This document shows, piece by piece, positions 21,455 through 32,124 of a stretch of 64,000 nucleotides of DNA. The DNA is taken from NCBI RefSeq assembly GCF_020921035.1, contig NC_063160.1:21177595-21241594 (forward strand), read 5' to 3'. This DNA is from Rhodamnia argentea (taxonomy: Eukaryota; Streptophyta; Magnoliopsida; Myrtales; Myrtaceae). Below the pieces are notes generated by a model. It saw only the letters and a list, made by a program, of their open reading frames with translations. It had not been told where the DNA came from and searched no databases. Position 1 is the stretch's first letter. Each line of letters starts with the position of its first letter. A program made the position numbers and the translations under genes.

Positions 21455-22205
21455 GCCCATTATCGCTAATTAGCGACGACCTGATTTTTCGTCGCTAATT
21501 AGCGACGCCTATAATTTTTCGTCGCTAATTAGCGACGAATATAATGTTTCGTCGCTAATTAGCGACAATATAAGTCTTTCGTCGCTAATTAGCGACGACT
21601 TAATTTTTCGTCGCTAATTAGCGACGACTTAATTTTTCGTCGCTAATTGGCGACGACCTTTTCTTCGTCGCTAATTAGTGACGAACTTTTTTTGTAGTCG
21701 CTAATTAGCGACGACTTTAATGTTTCGTCGCTAATTAGCGACGATATTAGTATTTCGTCGCTAATTAGCGACAACTTCATTTTTCGTCGCTAATTAGCGA
21801 CGACCTCAGTATTTTGTCGCTAATTAGCGACGACTTAATTTTGCGTCGCTAATTAACGACGACCTTAGTGTTTCGTCGCTAATTAGCGATGAACTTAGTA
21901 TTTCGTCGCTAATTGGCGACGACCTTTTTTCGTCGCTAATTAGCGACGAACTTATTTTTTAGGCGCTAATTAGCGACGACTTTAATGTTTCGTCGCTAAT
22001 TAGCGACGACTTAAGTTTTCGTCGCTAAAGTCGCTAATTAGCGACGAGTCACTAATTAGCGACGACCTTTTTCGTCGCTAATTAGCGACGACCTTATTTT
22101 TGCGTCGCTAATTAGCGACGACTTTAGTTTTTCGTCGCTAATTAGCGACGACTTTAGTTTTTCGTAGCTAATTAGCGACGAATTTAATTTTTCGTCGCCA
22201 TCGCT
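21455..22205. repeat. Palindrome array B, about 25 copies of GTCGCTAATTAGCGAC
   Basis: About 25 near-perfect copies of the self-complementary 16-mer lie in 750 bases, one every 28-35 bases. Spacers are mostly GAC-TTAATTTTTC-like. Variants (AATTGGCGAC, AATTAACGAC, AATTAGTGAC) break the symmetry in a few copies. The array sits between the transposase gene and the second gene, not at an end of the element. That is an unusual place for TNPA-type sites. Confidence 0.95.
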
Positions 22206-24084
22206 AAACCCTTCTCGCGACGACCTTTTCGCACTTTTTTGCTACTTACGCTTTATTCCCTCCTCATTGCTTTCTTTGTTTGACCGGACTCCCCGTGCGA
22301 CCCACCTCCTTCGACCACTACGGCCTCCACCACCACCCTTCGTGCTGTCCCGTCTCCGGCCGGGCCTCACCGCAAGCCGAGCTCGCGCGAGCCGCAACCA
22401 GGTCAGGTGCGTCCCAGATCTGCTCTCCCTCTCTCTCTGCTCTCATTGTCTCACTAGTTTGTGCGATGATTTTGTGTTCTATCACATAGAGTTGGTCTCG
22501 GTTCTGTTTGACACAGTGCAAGACTCTTGCATCTCTCTCGGCTTCGTCCATCTCGTGGTGATTTTTGTCCGGTCTTTGTGGGTACTGTTGTCGGCCCCTC
22601 TCGGTTCTCGGTGATTTTCTAGGGTTTTAGCGAGTGCCCTCCAGCCCAACTCGTGGGGTTCACCGATCGGGTAATTTGTTGCCTCTGTCCAATTTTTTTT
22701 TTTTTTTGGGTTGCACTTCATATCAGCTATATAGGCTCACATGAAGTCGGTCTTTCTTTAAAGAATGTTTGACTGGGTTTGAAAGGAATCGTAACCTTAT
22801 TGGAATATTAGGCGCTTTTGGGCACTTACTCATCAATGCATTTTAGTTGTTTGGTGAATTGCTTAGCGGAACCTCTGTCAACGTAGCTTCGATTTGTTAT
22901 TTGTGGCTGTGTGCTTGCCCACTTCTCTAATTAATCTTGAGGAGTGTCGGTAGTTAGAAAACAATGTTTGTTTCTTTCGGGTGTCATGGTCGCTAGGATC
23001 AAAGTGGCTGCATTTATTTGCTAGAAAGTGTCTCTGTAGTAAATTGTGGAAGCAAGCATTTTTCCAACCTGTGCACTAATAGTGTTCTAGTGCATGGAGT
23101 TGATGCCTCTCGACATGATTTTGTGTTCTATCACATAGTAAAGTGACTTCGGTCTGCGATGATTTTGTGTTCTATCACATAGAGTAAAGTCATGATTTTG
23201 CCCGATCGTACCTTATAATTTCGGTGGAAAGGATGATAATTGTTCTTATTTCGTTCGGGAGGCGAGTCTATTTTTAATCTCACCCGGTTGGTAGGTATCC
23301 ATTAACATCTATTTATTTTTCTTCTCAAACCTATAAGGTTGTTCCTTTTTATATTTGATCTAGTAAGGACTTTTGTTCTGCACCGGTTTAGGAGTACCAA
23401 CTATGGACGGAAAGTCGAATTCAACTGTTGTAAATAGTACTCAGTGGAAGACTCTAGTTGAGCCTTACCAATGGCAATAGAGACGACAGAGCACAGGGGA
23501 AGTTTCTGTTTGTATTTGACAAATTGTGGAGTTCTGGGTGTTCTATTGGAAAATACAGTAAAAGTTTATTATCTAATTTTGCTACATGTCGGTTTTCATA
23601 TGACTCGATTTGGACAGTATAATAGAAATCTCAACAGAAATTTGGTGTGGCGACTGAATTTACTCCGTTATGGATAGAAAACCAATGCGGGAAAGGCCGT
23701 AGTATTGAACTTGCCTGCACTAGATGATTTTGTGTTCTATCACATAGAGTAAAGTCATGATTTTGCCTTGTTTTGCTTTCCCCTTATCTAAGTGTAGATT
23801 GCATTGGTCGTGAGCGAGGATGATTGATAAAATTTTTGCTGTTATAGTTCTCCAATTTCAGCATAGCAAACAAAATGATGCAGATGCATTTGTTGATGCC
23901 TAGACTTTCTCGTAGCTGCTGACTTGAGTCAACGGTGACACGTGAAATGGCGATGTCACTGTTATTGTGTTATTATTATCCATTTCGTTAACTAGGTACT
24001 GACTTGTGTTATTATTATCCATTTATCGGAGGCAACCATTGATTCTTTCGATTTCTCAAGTTTCTCACGTGCTCTCCGAACAAA
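22206..24084 (+). other. Leader region of the second CACTA gene, possibly containing captured DNA
   Basis: After array B the base composition jumps: 22,270-22,420 is CG-rich and has a CGGCCTCC/GCGCGAGCC character, like a plant 5' UTR. An exon could end before GTCAGG near 22,400. The 22-mer GATTTTGTGTTCTATCACATAG occurs four times (about 22,468, 23,117, 23,161, 23,726). In the last two it is followed by AGTAAAGTCATGATTTTGCC. No protein-coding frame is convincing. I read this as leader exons plus introns, perhaps partly of host origin. Confidence 0.45.
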
Positions 24085-25861
24085 AATGGTAAGCTTTATG
24101 ATGTAGGTTATTATGTTTCCCTAACACATGTTCATATTGGAGCAGTGATATTTGTCTAACATTCTTATTTGTCAGTATAATAGACGTGGAGTTCGCATGC
24201 GTGGTGCGGTTTCACAAATAAGACCAGCAGCCCCTTCCCATTCGCCTGCCCCTTCGCAGCAATCTTCCCCTTCCCTTTCATCTCATCCTCAACCACTACA
24301 TGCTGACCCCGAAGAGCATTTTAGGGGACCACCTGGACACATCCGAACTGAATGTACTTCAGTTCCATCTGCCTCAGCTCCACCCTCTTCGGTGGAACTC
24401 TCGAATGATGAGGACAACATAGTTGAAGAAGATAGCCGGCGTGTCATATGCCCACATGGAGATTCGTAAGTGCTTCATTTTTTTGAAGTAAATGTAATAT
24501 TTAGGGATGAGTTTCGTTTGGGTTGTACATATGGGTGTGAAATGAATTGTCACTGTTTGCCGATTTGAAGAAGCTACGTATGTCGTGCGGGAACTTAATA
24601 AAATAGTGAATAACTATTGGAGGGGGCCGTGGATTTGTTATAGTAGCGCTCCAAGAGAAGTAAAAGATTTGTGGTGGAACGAGTTCAAGGTAAGTTTTGT
24701 ACTTCAATTTTCTCACAAACTAAGTTCGGGGTAAATAAAGCTAGTTATTTTTCTATTGATTACAGCGGAAATTTAGCTGGGATGAATTGCAAGAGAATGA
24801 AGTTAGAAGAATTTTTAAGAAGAAAGCTGGTGATCACATACGCAATGTGTTGAATAAAGCGAAGACAAAAAATGTGAAGCCGGACTTTATTTGCGGTGAT
24901 GATTGGACTGAAATAACAAGAAGTTGGGAAGTTGAAAAAAATAAGCAAAGGAGTGAACAAAATGCCAAGAATCGAGCTTCTAGTTCTAGTGAAGGGTCTT
25001 TGCGTCTGCGACATATCTTTGGAGGCTCCATCAACATTGGGGAGCATAGAAAAAGAATGGTAAGTTTGGTAAACATGTTGTAAGTTAATTTAATTCAATT
25101 ACTCATTTATGTTTCAATTTTGTAGGCACATGAATTGGGGACAGAACCGACGTATGTAGCTACATTCGAACGCACATTTCAAAAGAAAGATAAGACATGG
25201 ATTGGTGACCGAGCCAAATCTGTTAAGGTATGTAAGGTTATACTTTTGTCTTAATGGAAATTACAATGAAAATCATGAATGCTTTCAATATTTATAGCGG
25301 TTACATATATGAAGTTATTATATTTTCATATCTATTTCGTTCATGTAGGAAAAATATGACGAGCTTTTAATCACTACGGCTGGTGTCGGCGATGATGGGG
25401 CTGCATCCGAGCCAGCAGGTGACAATATGGCATTATGGGTGGAGGCGTCAGGTGGGGTGAAGAGAGGAAAAATATTTGGGTTGGGGTCCTTGTCAAGGGT
25501 ATATACGGGAAAGGCTGCTGGAAGTTCATCCTCCAATGTGGCTGTTTCAAGGAGGACACGACTCGAGGAGGAAATGACACAACAAGTGAGCCAACCGAGA
25601 CATTTACTTGCAGAGAAGGATGAAGAAATGAAAGTGGTCAAAGAACAAATGTCACAACAAATGTCACAAAAGGATGAGCAAATCAGTTCTCTTCAGAGTC
25701 AAATGCAATTGGTCTTGCGACACCTCAACCTAAATCAAGATCAAGTTCCTCCTGCACCTCCGACTCAGCAAATAGGTGATGGACACAATGATGGGCAACA
25801 CAATGAGGACGAGATTGCTGATGATGATGATGATGATTTAATTAGACGTCTCATTGGTTAA
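24085..25861 (+). CDS. Ptta/En/Spm (TNPA-like) CACTA protein, apparently open
   Basis: The exons are separated by GT-AG introns. A possible first exon carries only the ATG (24,085-24,087, before GTAAGC). Next are 24,174-24,465, then about 24,565-24,689 (YVVRELNKIVNNYWRGP, ending WWNEFK), 24,766-25,060, 25,126-25,227 (ELGTEPTYVATFERTF) and 25,349-25,861. The motif set (FKRKFSWD-like start, RRIFKKKAGDHIRN, WTEITRSWEV, GTEPT, GDRAKSVKEKYDELL) is that of the plant transposase family Ptta/En/Spm (PF03004). A coiled, Gln/Glu-rich segment (QQMSQKDEQISSLQSQMQL) and an acidic end follow. In En/Spm, TNPA binds subterminal motifs. No stop or frameshift was seen in the core exons, unlike the neighbouring TNP2. 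The acceptor of the 24.56-kb exon is not canonical in my reading. Confidence 0.8.
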
Positions 25862-26592
25862 AAAAGAGCCCTTCGCAGCTTCTTTTTTGTTTGGCAGTCA
25901 GGTTAGTATTTTTTGTGAGCTTATTTGTTATATGGCCAGGAGAGAAGTGCTGAAACGAATCCTGACAATCTGCTGAATCTAGGTTCAAGAGGCAACCACA
26001 AATGGTTATAACCGTATCAATATGTTGAATTCAGGAAGGATACTTCAAACGAATACTGACAATCTGCTGCTTATGGTATTGTACTGATTCAAATGATGCT
26101 TTCTAAAGAAAAAATTATGCTTTCTAAAGTTCCCATTACTAAAGATGTTCTGAAAGTCATGCAATTGTTTCAGGTCAGTTACTGTGAAAATGATGACGTC
26201 TCCTGCAGCTTGTTCATTTCGGAGAACAATTTGATTCCAATAATTGCAGAAATACGTGCAACAATTGCCTGAAGATCAAAAGTTTTGTTTGTGTTCGATG
26301 TGACTGAGATTTCAAAGCAATTGGTTTGAATGCTTACTATTTGTCTTTTTCAGTTGCTTTTGCTCTAATCTCTTACGAGGTAAGATTTTTGTATTGCTCA
26401 TATTCAAATGTGGAATTATTGTTGCGTAGGTTGAGTTGGTGAAGTTAACAGGGGTGCAGTTTCTTCAGCTCACCTATTACAAGTTTACATGGGTTCTTTA
26501 AGTCTATGTATGTTGAGAAAGTAACTTAGATGTTTTCCTTTGATCATCCCGTTCTTTGTCCACTTGATTCTTCAATTAGAGTGTTAAATCAG

Positions 26593-28138
26593 GTCAAAAA
26601 GCATCGACATGACAAGCTGAATTTGCATGGCGCTGGGAAACATCTATCAAAGGGAGAAGCTTCTCGTGTGCTACGGCATGTTGGTATTGAAGATTTACTC
26701 GTTGAAGATGTTAGGAAAAGTGACCTTTATGGATCTTTGTCATCAATACTGAAGGTAAATATTGGTCCTATGACTCTGTGTGGACACGAAATTCATTATT
26801 AATCATTGAGTTGAGAAGAAAATTTCCCTCCCTCCTTTTGGATGCTTGCTTTTCGCTTTGAGACGAGAAACTATGTTCCTTTGTTGATCTCTGTTCAGGT
26901 GAATGAATCCAAGGCTTACAATCTTTGCTCTGGGAGACAATCTATCATACTGAGGTTTGTCATTTATTTTGCTGTTCTTTAGTTGCTGATGATATGGGCA
27001 TCCCTTCATTGAACCAAGAAATTTTCTGTTTTCATTGTCGAAAATTTATCATCAGCATCTCATGGAGCTTATTAACCATGTGCCCCCTTATATATCTGCT
27101 ATTCTACTCTGAGAGGGTGTTGAATTGATTTGTTAGGAACCTTTTTGTTCCATAATTTTAGCTTGAATAGCACTCATGTCTTAGAGACACGAACTGTGGG
27201 TTTGGAGCTTCGTGTGTTGAAAGAGACTAATGATTCCTCTTCTAGGCTTTTCGCTTAATAGGAGAGAGAAACAAAAGGGCATTTCGGAAGGCTTGAATCC
27301 TCTTGGGATTCTTTAAAGGATAATGAGCGGTATGCTCTTCACTTTTGGTATAGCAGGAAATTTCAGTTTCATACATAATTTTTTTTTTGTGGTCAGATAC
27401 ATCAAATTTGTTGAAAATTTCAGAATTGTGCATAATTTTGAATATGAGTGGCTTCTACCGGAAGCCGTTCTGTATCAGGCAGTACACCTTGGTACCTTTT
27501 CAAGAAAAGTACTTGAAGCTTTAGGATCACTCAGGCAAGGTTGGATCACTCTGTGTTGTCAAACGTATTGTTGCTAATATTGCTCATACTTGTCCCATAA
27601 CAAACCTATGAACTGACTGCTGGTGGGTTTGCACTCTTTTGAGTACCTATATATGTTAGGAGATTTAGCCACAAGATGCCACCATCCATAATATTTGTTT
27701 GATCTTTTTTTAGATGTTGATGTCTGTGTCTTTTAATGTGTTACATTTGACGAAAATATAGCAAAGCAACTTCTGCTTGACTGTAGTGCCACTGTACTTT
27801 GCAGATTTCCTTGCTTTGCAAAGATGTATAAGTCCAGCAAATCTGATGTGACTCTTGCCAAAGCATTGTTGACTTCTGCGAAATTAAGTCCTCAAATAGA
27901 CAGTCCTGCTGAACCTCAAGCTCAAGGAGATTTGGTAGGGGAGTATATGCATAGGCACACGTCTATAGGTTGTCCATTCTCCTAAGAACAAGATGAGGTT
28001 GGTTATCTCTCTTGACTGCTTGTGGAACTTCTTGTATTTCAAATCCTGTCAGCGAAATTATACACTTCATTGCTTATGGTTCGGACTATTCTTGTTAAGG
28101 AAGCTGGGAATGGGGTCATGGCATATCACATAAGTGGG
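26593..28138 (+). pseudogene. Captured RecQ helicase fragment (RECQ4-like RQC C-terminal to HRDC start) inside CACTA
   Basis: Four exon remnants keep the same order and intron borders as a host gene. They are 26,593-26,754 (KHLSKGEASRVLRHV and VRKSDLYGSLSSILK), 26,899-26,954 (VNESKAYNLCSGRQSIILR), 27,805-27,934 (AKMYKSSKSDVTLAKALL) and about 28,044-28,138 (LSAKLYTSLLMVRTILVK then EAGNGVMAYHISG). From memory of the family, this is the stretch between the RQC domain and the HRDC domain of plant RECQ4/BLM-type helicases. It is not seen in transposases. The last piece has a one-base insertion and hits a stop just after the HRDC start. Helicase motifs are absent. Introns are retained, so the capture was at DNA level. 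Capture by CACTA elements is known; this particular one is inferred. Confidence 0.8.
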
Positions 28139-28489
28139 TGAGCTGATCTTATTCATGACTTAATTCTGAATTTTTTTTTTGGGTGGTCAAAACAATGGGA
28201 GGGCCAGTTCTTACGTGTATTTGTACCAATTGTACATTCTTGGTGTTTTATATATAGTTTTCCTCCTTTCTCATTTTAGTATAATATTTACATCTTATTA
28301 CTTACTTAATGAATGTTAACTATAAATTCTATAAATTAATTTTGCTTTTAATTAGATTTAAAATTGAAAATAAAATAAATTATTTTATCGTACAATTACA
28401 AATTATAAAAGTTCGTTGTGAAATTCGTGCCCGATCTCGCTAATTTAATCGCTAAATTATTGTAAAATTCATCAACGCGGTCGTCCCTA

Positions 28490-29250
28490 AAAGGAAACAG
28501 CATTCGCGGTAAAAAAATTCGTCACTAATTGCTTTTCGTCGGAAATGCGGTCGGTAAAATTCGTCACCAAGTTAAGTTAGCGACGATATTGGTTTCCGTC
28601 CCAAATTAACGACGAAATGTCCCACGAATTATTTCGTCGCACGTTAGCGACGAATGTCATTTTTGTAGCAAATTAGCGACGACATATAGCGCTTTCCGTC
28701 GCAAAATCATGCCAGTCAGATTTAGCGACGACATAATTTTCGTCGCAAATTTCGTCACAAATGAGGAGTTTTGTCACGAACATATTCGTCGCAAATTAGC
28801 GACGAATTATGTTTCGTGCCAAAATCCGTTGCTAATTTCGTGGCAAATTAGTTACGCATTTTGCCACGAACCAAATTCGTCGCTAATTCACCAACAATTA
28901 TGCCATGAAATTTTTCGTCACAAATTAGAGACGATTTTGGCGTCGAAACTATTTCGTCGCTAATTTGCGACGATTTTGGCAACGAAAGTATTTCGTCGCT
29001 AATTTGCGACGATTTTGGCAACGAACGTGTTTCGTCGCTAATTTGCGACGATTTTGGCAACGAACGTGTTTGGTCGCTAATTTGCGACGAAAATTTATTC
29101 GTCGCTAATTAGCGACGATTTACACAATTTTTTGTCGCTAAAGTTTGCGACGCTGAATTAGCGACGAAAAATTTTTCGTCGCAATTGTTGTCGGAAATTT
29201 TTTTAGCGACGAATTTTCCCCATTTTTTCGTCGCAAAGTTTGTCGCTAAA
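28490..29250. repeat. Right subterminal repeats of the CACTA element
   Basis: Dense TTCGTCGC / GCGACGAA motifs occur, including four tandem units of about 38 bases (about 28,930-29,080: CGTCGCTAATTTGCGACG followed by ATTTTGGCAACGAA). It mirrors the left subterminal region. Confidence 0.88.
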
Positions 29251-29269
29251 GTCCTCTTTTTTTGTAGTG

Positions 29270-29400
29270 TGACATTGAGCTTACTGAGCAGAAAACCGCT
29301 TCAGTCACCTTGTGCTAACCGAGCAGAGAAACCGCTTAAGTCATAAATGAGAAAGATATGAGTCCTCATCATTATCTCTTTGTCTATATATACAAGCATC
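29270..29400 (+). promoter_or_regulatory. Proximal promoter of SAUR copy 3, cut off from its upstream part by CACTA
   Basis: The sequence CATTGAGCTTACTGAGCAGAAAACCGC directly after the CACTA target site matches the uninterrupted unit 4 sequence CCTTGAGCTAACTGAGC (about 32,430). TATATATA lies at 29,385-29,392, and AAATGAGAAAGATATGAGTCCT lies about 30 bases before it. Confidence 0.75.
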
Positions 29401-29508
29401 TCAAATGCATAACCTTCACAGCCAAGGTCAGATATCAGTTTGAATCAGTTCGAATCATTCTCTCAAAACCAGTCCAAAACAAAATCGCTCCCATCTCTTT
29501 CGCTTCGA

Positions 29509-29812
29509 GACTACATTCGTTGGCCCTCCATGATTGCACATGCTAAGCAAGTTCTTAAATCGCGGCCTTCTGGAACACGGAATCAATCGGGCGTCCCGAA
29601 ATGTCACGTGGCTGTTTCTGTCAGCGAGATCCAAAGGAAGCGGTTTCTAGTCCCGGTTACATTCTTGAACCACCCCGTCCTTCCAAAAGTCGCTACTCCG
29701 AGCGGAAGAAGAGGACGGGTTCGGGCATCCGATGGGTGGCCTCACAATTCCATGCAGAGAAGGAACCGTCATTGATCTCACTGCTCTGTTGCATGGATAA
29801 AGGAAGTTTTTA
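29509..29812 (+). pseudogene. SAUR copy 3, frameshifted and without its normal start
   Basis: The alignment with copy 2 runs from IRWPSMIAHAKQVLKSRPSGTRN through [25 protein letters not shown]. One base is then missing (about 29,675). In the shifted frame the match goes on: [31 protein letters not shown] and a stop at about 29,812. The ATG found in copy 2 (ATGGGGATTCG) is replaced by CTACATTCG, so the first ATG is 29,530, inside the conserved N-terminus. GHVAVYVGE has become CHVAVSVSE. The gene lies 240 bases from the CACTA element that disrupted its promoter. Confidence 0.92.
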
Positions 29813-29879
29813 GGATCGTGCCATGCAGAGACAAGATTCACAGTTTTGACATCCTTTTTCTTTTCCTTCCCCTTTTGCC

Positions 29880-30595
29880 TCATGTAGAAAGCGAGGTCAT
29901 GTAAAGTATAGCGCTCTGGAAGAGAGAATCATGATGTATCTCCAAAACTTCATTCCAGAATGAAATCACGCCTCTTTATAGCGTAATATTCTGTTATATT
30001 TCATGTTCTAGCCATCTTTCCAAGGAGGAAATGAACGACGGATTGTGCCTCGCCGGGATAGAATTCGGGACGTCTTGAAAAAAAAAAAAAAACACCAGTA
30101 AGGATATAAAGTAAATGTGAAATTGATTTCGAACGAAACTAGATACACAAGTTTTGGGAAAATTATCAAAAAAATTCTAAACCTATTTCAATTGTGGCTA
30201 TTTAATCCTAAACATTTTGCATTTGTGCCAAGTTTGGACGGAAATTGTCGACATGGCACAGCCGACTCCGACGTGGCCAAATTTTCCATTGACAAAATTT
30301 TCGGCAAAATCAAATGTGTGAAAGTCGGAGAAGTTAATTCGAGAAAACTCCTTTGACTCAAACAAACACACCCTAAGTTTGAAGTCGATCGCCTTCAGCT
30401 ACTTGAGCGATTCATCACCTTACTTTATAAATAAATCGTATAATCTTTAGTAACTAGCATCACTAATTTTACTGTACGACTTCATTCTCTTGGTAAGTCC
30501 AGAGTACTAGTTACAAGTCAACTGGCATTGAATAATTGAAGACCAAGAGAATCACCAAGCTACACTTCACGTTTAGTTGCTGCAAAAAGAAAGAC

Positions 30596-30663
<68 letters not shown>

Positions 30664-31056
30664 GCATCATCCGAGGATACACATCCAAATGAAAATAGTG
30701 CTGCTATATTAAGATGTAAATTTTACTAGATGTAAAGATCTTTCTTGTTTGCTGGTAACATTTCCTATGAAAGTTCTCAACAGATGAGTTGTATCTTGTT
30801 ATGTCTATAACTATATACTGCAAAGGAAGTTGCTAACCTAACGATCTTGTCAGTTATTTCCGAGCACATAATCTCCCAATCAATTAGTGGTTTATGCAAA
30901 ATACGCAATGATGATGTGTGAATTTTACGGTTGAGATTACACCGTCTTCGACAGCACTCTTAGGGAAGCATTTTCCTATTACAAATTTATTCATTTATTA
31001 TATCTTGTTCTTCCATACTTGTTTACGATGTCTTGAGAACATGGACTTTCTATGTG
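29880..31056. other. Intergenic between SAUR copies 3 and 4
   Basis: No gene is seen. The first 250 bases are the downstream flank of SAUR copy 3, similar to that of copy 2. One end of a GGGAAAATTATCAAAAAAATT-type miniature element lies at about 30,157; its partner end is not clear. Confidence 0.45.
30598..30660. repeat. (AT)n microsatellite
   Basis: Uninterrupted AT dinucleotides run for about 62 bases. It is prone to length change and to collapse in assembly. Confidence 0.98.
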
Positions 31057-31064
31057 GGTATATA

Positions 31065-31262
31065 TAGACGTGGCCGGTTCCGTGGAACCGCCGGTTCCAG
31101 TTTTGGGTTTGGAACCGCCGGTTCCGGTTCCGGTTCCTAGGCCTAACAGCTCTTTTTCCCCGGGCTTCCTCCCTTTTTTTTAAAAAAAAACAAAACCGGG
31201 TCGGAACCGTGGGTCCGGTCAACGGGCCGGTTCCAGGCCCCGGTTCATTTTGGCCATGTCTA
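31065..31262. mobile_element. Miniature hAT element, 198 bp, TSD GGTATATA
   Basis: The ends are TAGACGTGGCC and GGCCATGTCTA (inverted). The perfect 8-bp duplication GGTATATA flanks it (31,057-31,064 and 31,263-31,270). Its right end, read in reverse (GGAACCGGCCCGTTGACCGG...CCACGGTTCCG), matches the left end of the 2,970-bp hAT at 9438, and its left end resembles that element's right end. It therefore belongs to the same family, but in the opposite orientation and without the transposase. Confidence 0.93.
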
Positions 31263-31319
31263 GGTATATATGTTAAGGTGCTTCAGAAATGTAATTTGCG
31301 GCCTGTGTTAGATAAATAT

Positions 31320-31595
31320 CCGCAAGCTTGCATCTCCTGATGAAGTAGCGGAACCCTAATTCATCCTGTCCTGGAATCTGGCAAATGCTTCATGTGATAT
31401 GGGGTCCTATTGTCTGGGCCTTCCATGCGATATGCACGTAGTTGGGTCATTTCAATCCCTAACGCAGGAAAGCAAAATCTCCCTCCTCACCGTCCACAGT
31501 TTCGGTAGAATCCACTAGAAACAGCTTAAAGAAGCGAACTTGAGCATGACAGGTTCGTCTTTCCTGGACGCATTCACATTGTTTAACGAGAAAAA
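31320..31595 (+). repeat. Far-upstream block of SAUR unit 4
   Basis: GCATCTCCTGATGAAGTAGC, GGAACCCTAAT, GTGATATGGGGTCCTA and GAGCATGACAGGTTCGTCTT match unit 3 at 13,860-15,060. The block breaks where a probable LTR is inserted. Confidence 0.75.
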
Positions 31596-32124
31596 TGTTG
31601 AAATTGCCGAATACTTCGGGGTTCCTTGTTTCTCACATCGAGCACGCCCACGTGAGCTTAGGGAAACTAAAGTATGATCTAATGACATGTGATTCCTGCG
31701 CACGGAATGCGGGAGTTCGGGGGCGGCGCTCCCAACACGGGTGTCCTGCTGCCCGGTCAATGGATGGGGATTCCGCTCCCCGGTGAGCGGACGGCTGCCC
31801 CGCTCGCCGGTGAGCGGACAGGAGTTCGGAGGCAGCGCTCCTGAAACAACAATAGTTTTGGGCTTTTATTTAAATTGGCCCATTTGTTGATGAATTAAAA
31901 GGGGTTCGGATAGGTTTAGGTTTTGGGCCCGTTTAGAACATATATATTTACTCGTTTTTTGTTGATTATTGTAACGAGGTGTGCGGTTGTAAACCTAAAT
32001 CATGGTGAAATCTCTTTGCAAGACATAACCTTATTTTGGAGTGAACCTGGGTAAACTGTGCGTCGTCTAATTTTCTCTATTATCTGTGTAATCGTTCTGA
32101 ATCGGTTTGCGATACAACTTTTCA
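31596..32124 (+). mobile_element. Probable solo LTR (Copia-like) in SAUR unit 4 promoter
   Basis: Comparison of units 3 and 4 shows an extra segment here. It starts TGTTGAAATTGCC and ends CTTTTCA, i.e. TG...CA. Its 3' half has a phrase set common in plant LTRs (CCTTATTTTGGAGTGAACC, TCTATTATCTGTGTAATCG). The flanks are AAAAA and AAAAT, a possible 4-5 base target duplication in a low-complexity site. The GC-rich part at 31,705-31,840 contains the repeated GGTGAGCGGAC. No internal retroelement genes are seen. Confidence 0.6.

Larger units (their letters stand above)
15326..29269 (+). mobile_element. CACTA (En/Spm) transposon, 13,944 bp, TSD TGA
   Basis: The left end reads CACTACAAAAAAAC and the right end TTTTTTTGTAGTG, the standard CACTA inverted termini. 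The trinucleotide TGA flanks both ends (15,323-15,325 and 29,270-29,272). Both subterminal regions (15,350-16,135 and 28,490-29,250) are packed with short motifs of the type TTCGTCGCTAATTTGCGACGAA in both orientations. The interior holds a TNP2-type transposase gene, a Ptta/En/Spm (TNPA-like) gene, palindrome arrays and a captured RecQ fragment. It is inserted in the promoter of SAUR copy 3. Because TNP2 is broken, movement would need transposase supplied from elsewhere. Confidence 0.97.

Noticed and set aside
21455..22205. CRISPR-like regular array
   Set aside because: The repeats are self-palindromic, the spacers are short and alike, and the array is inside a plant CACTA element with transposase genes.
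22267..22614. 115-codon plus-strand frame after array B
   Set aside because: No family match and a CT-rich, UTR-like composition, so it is kept only as part of the leader region.
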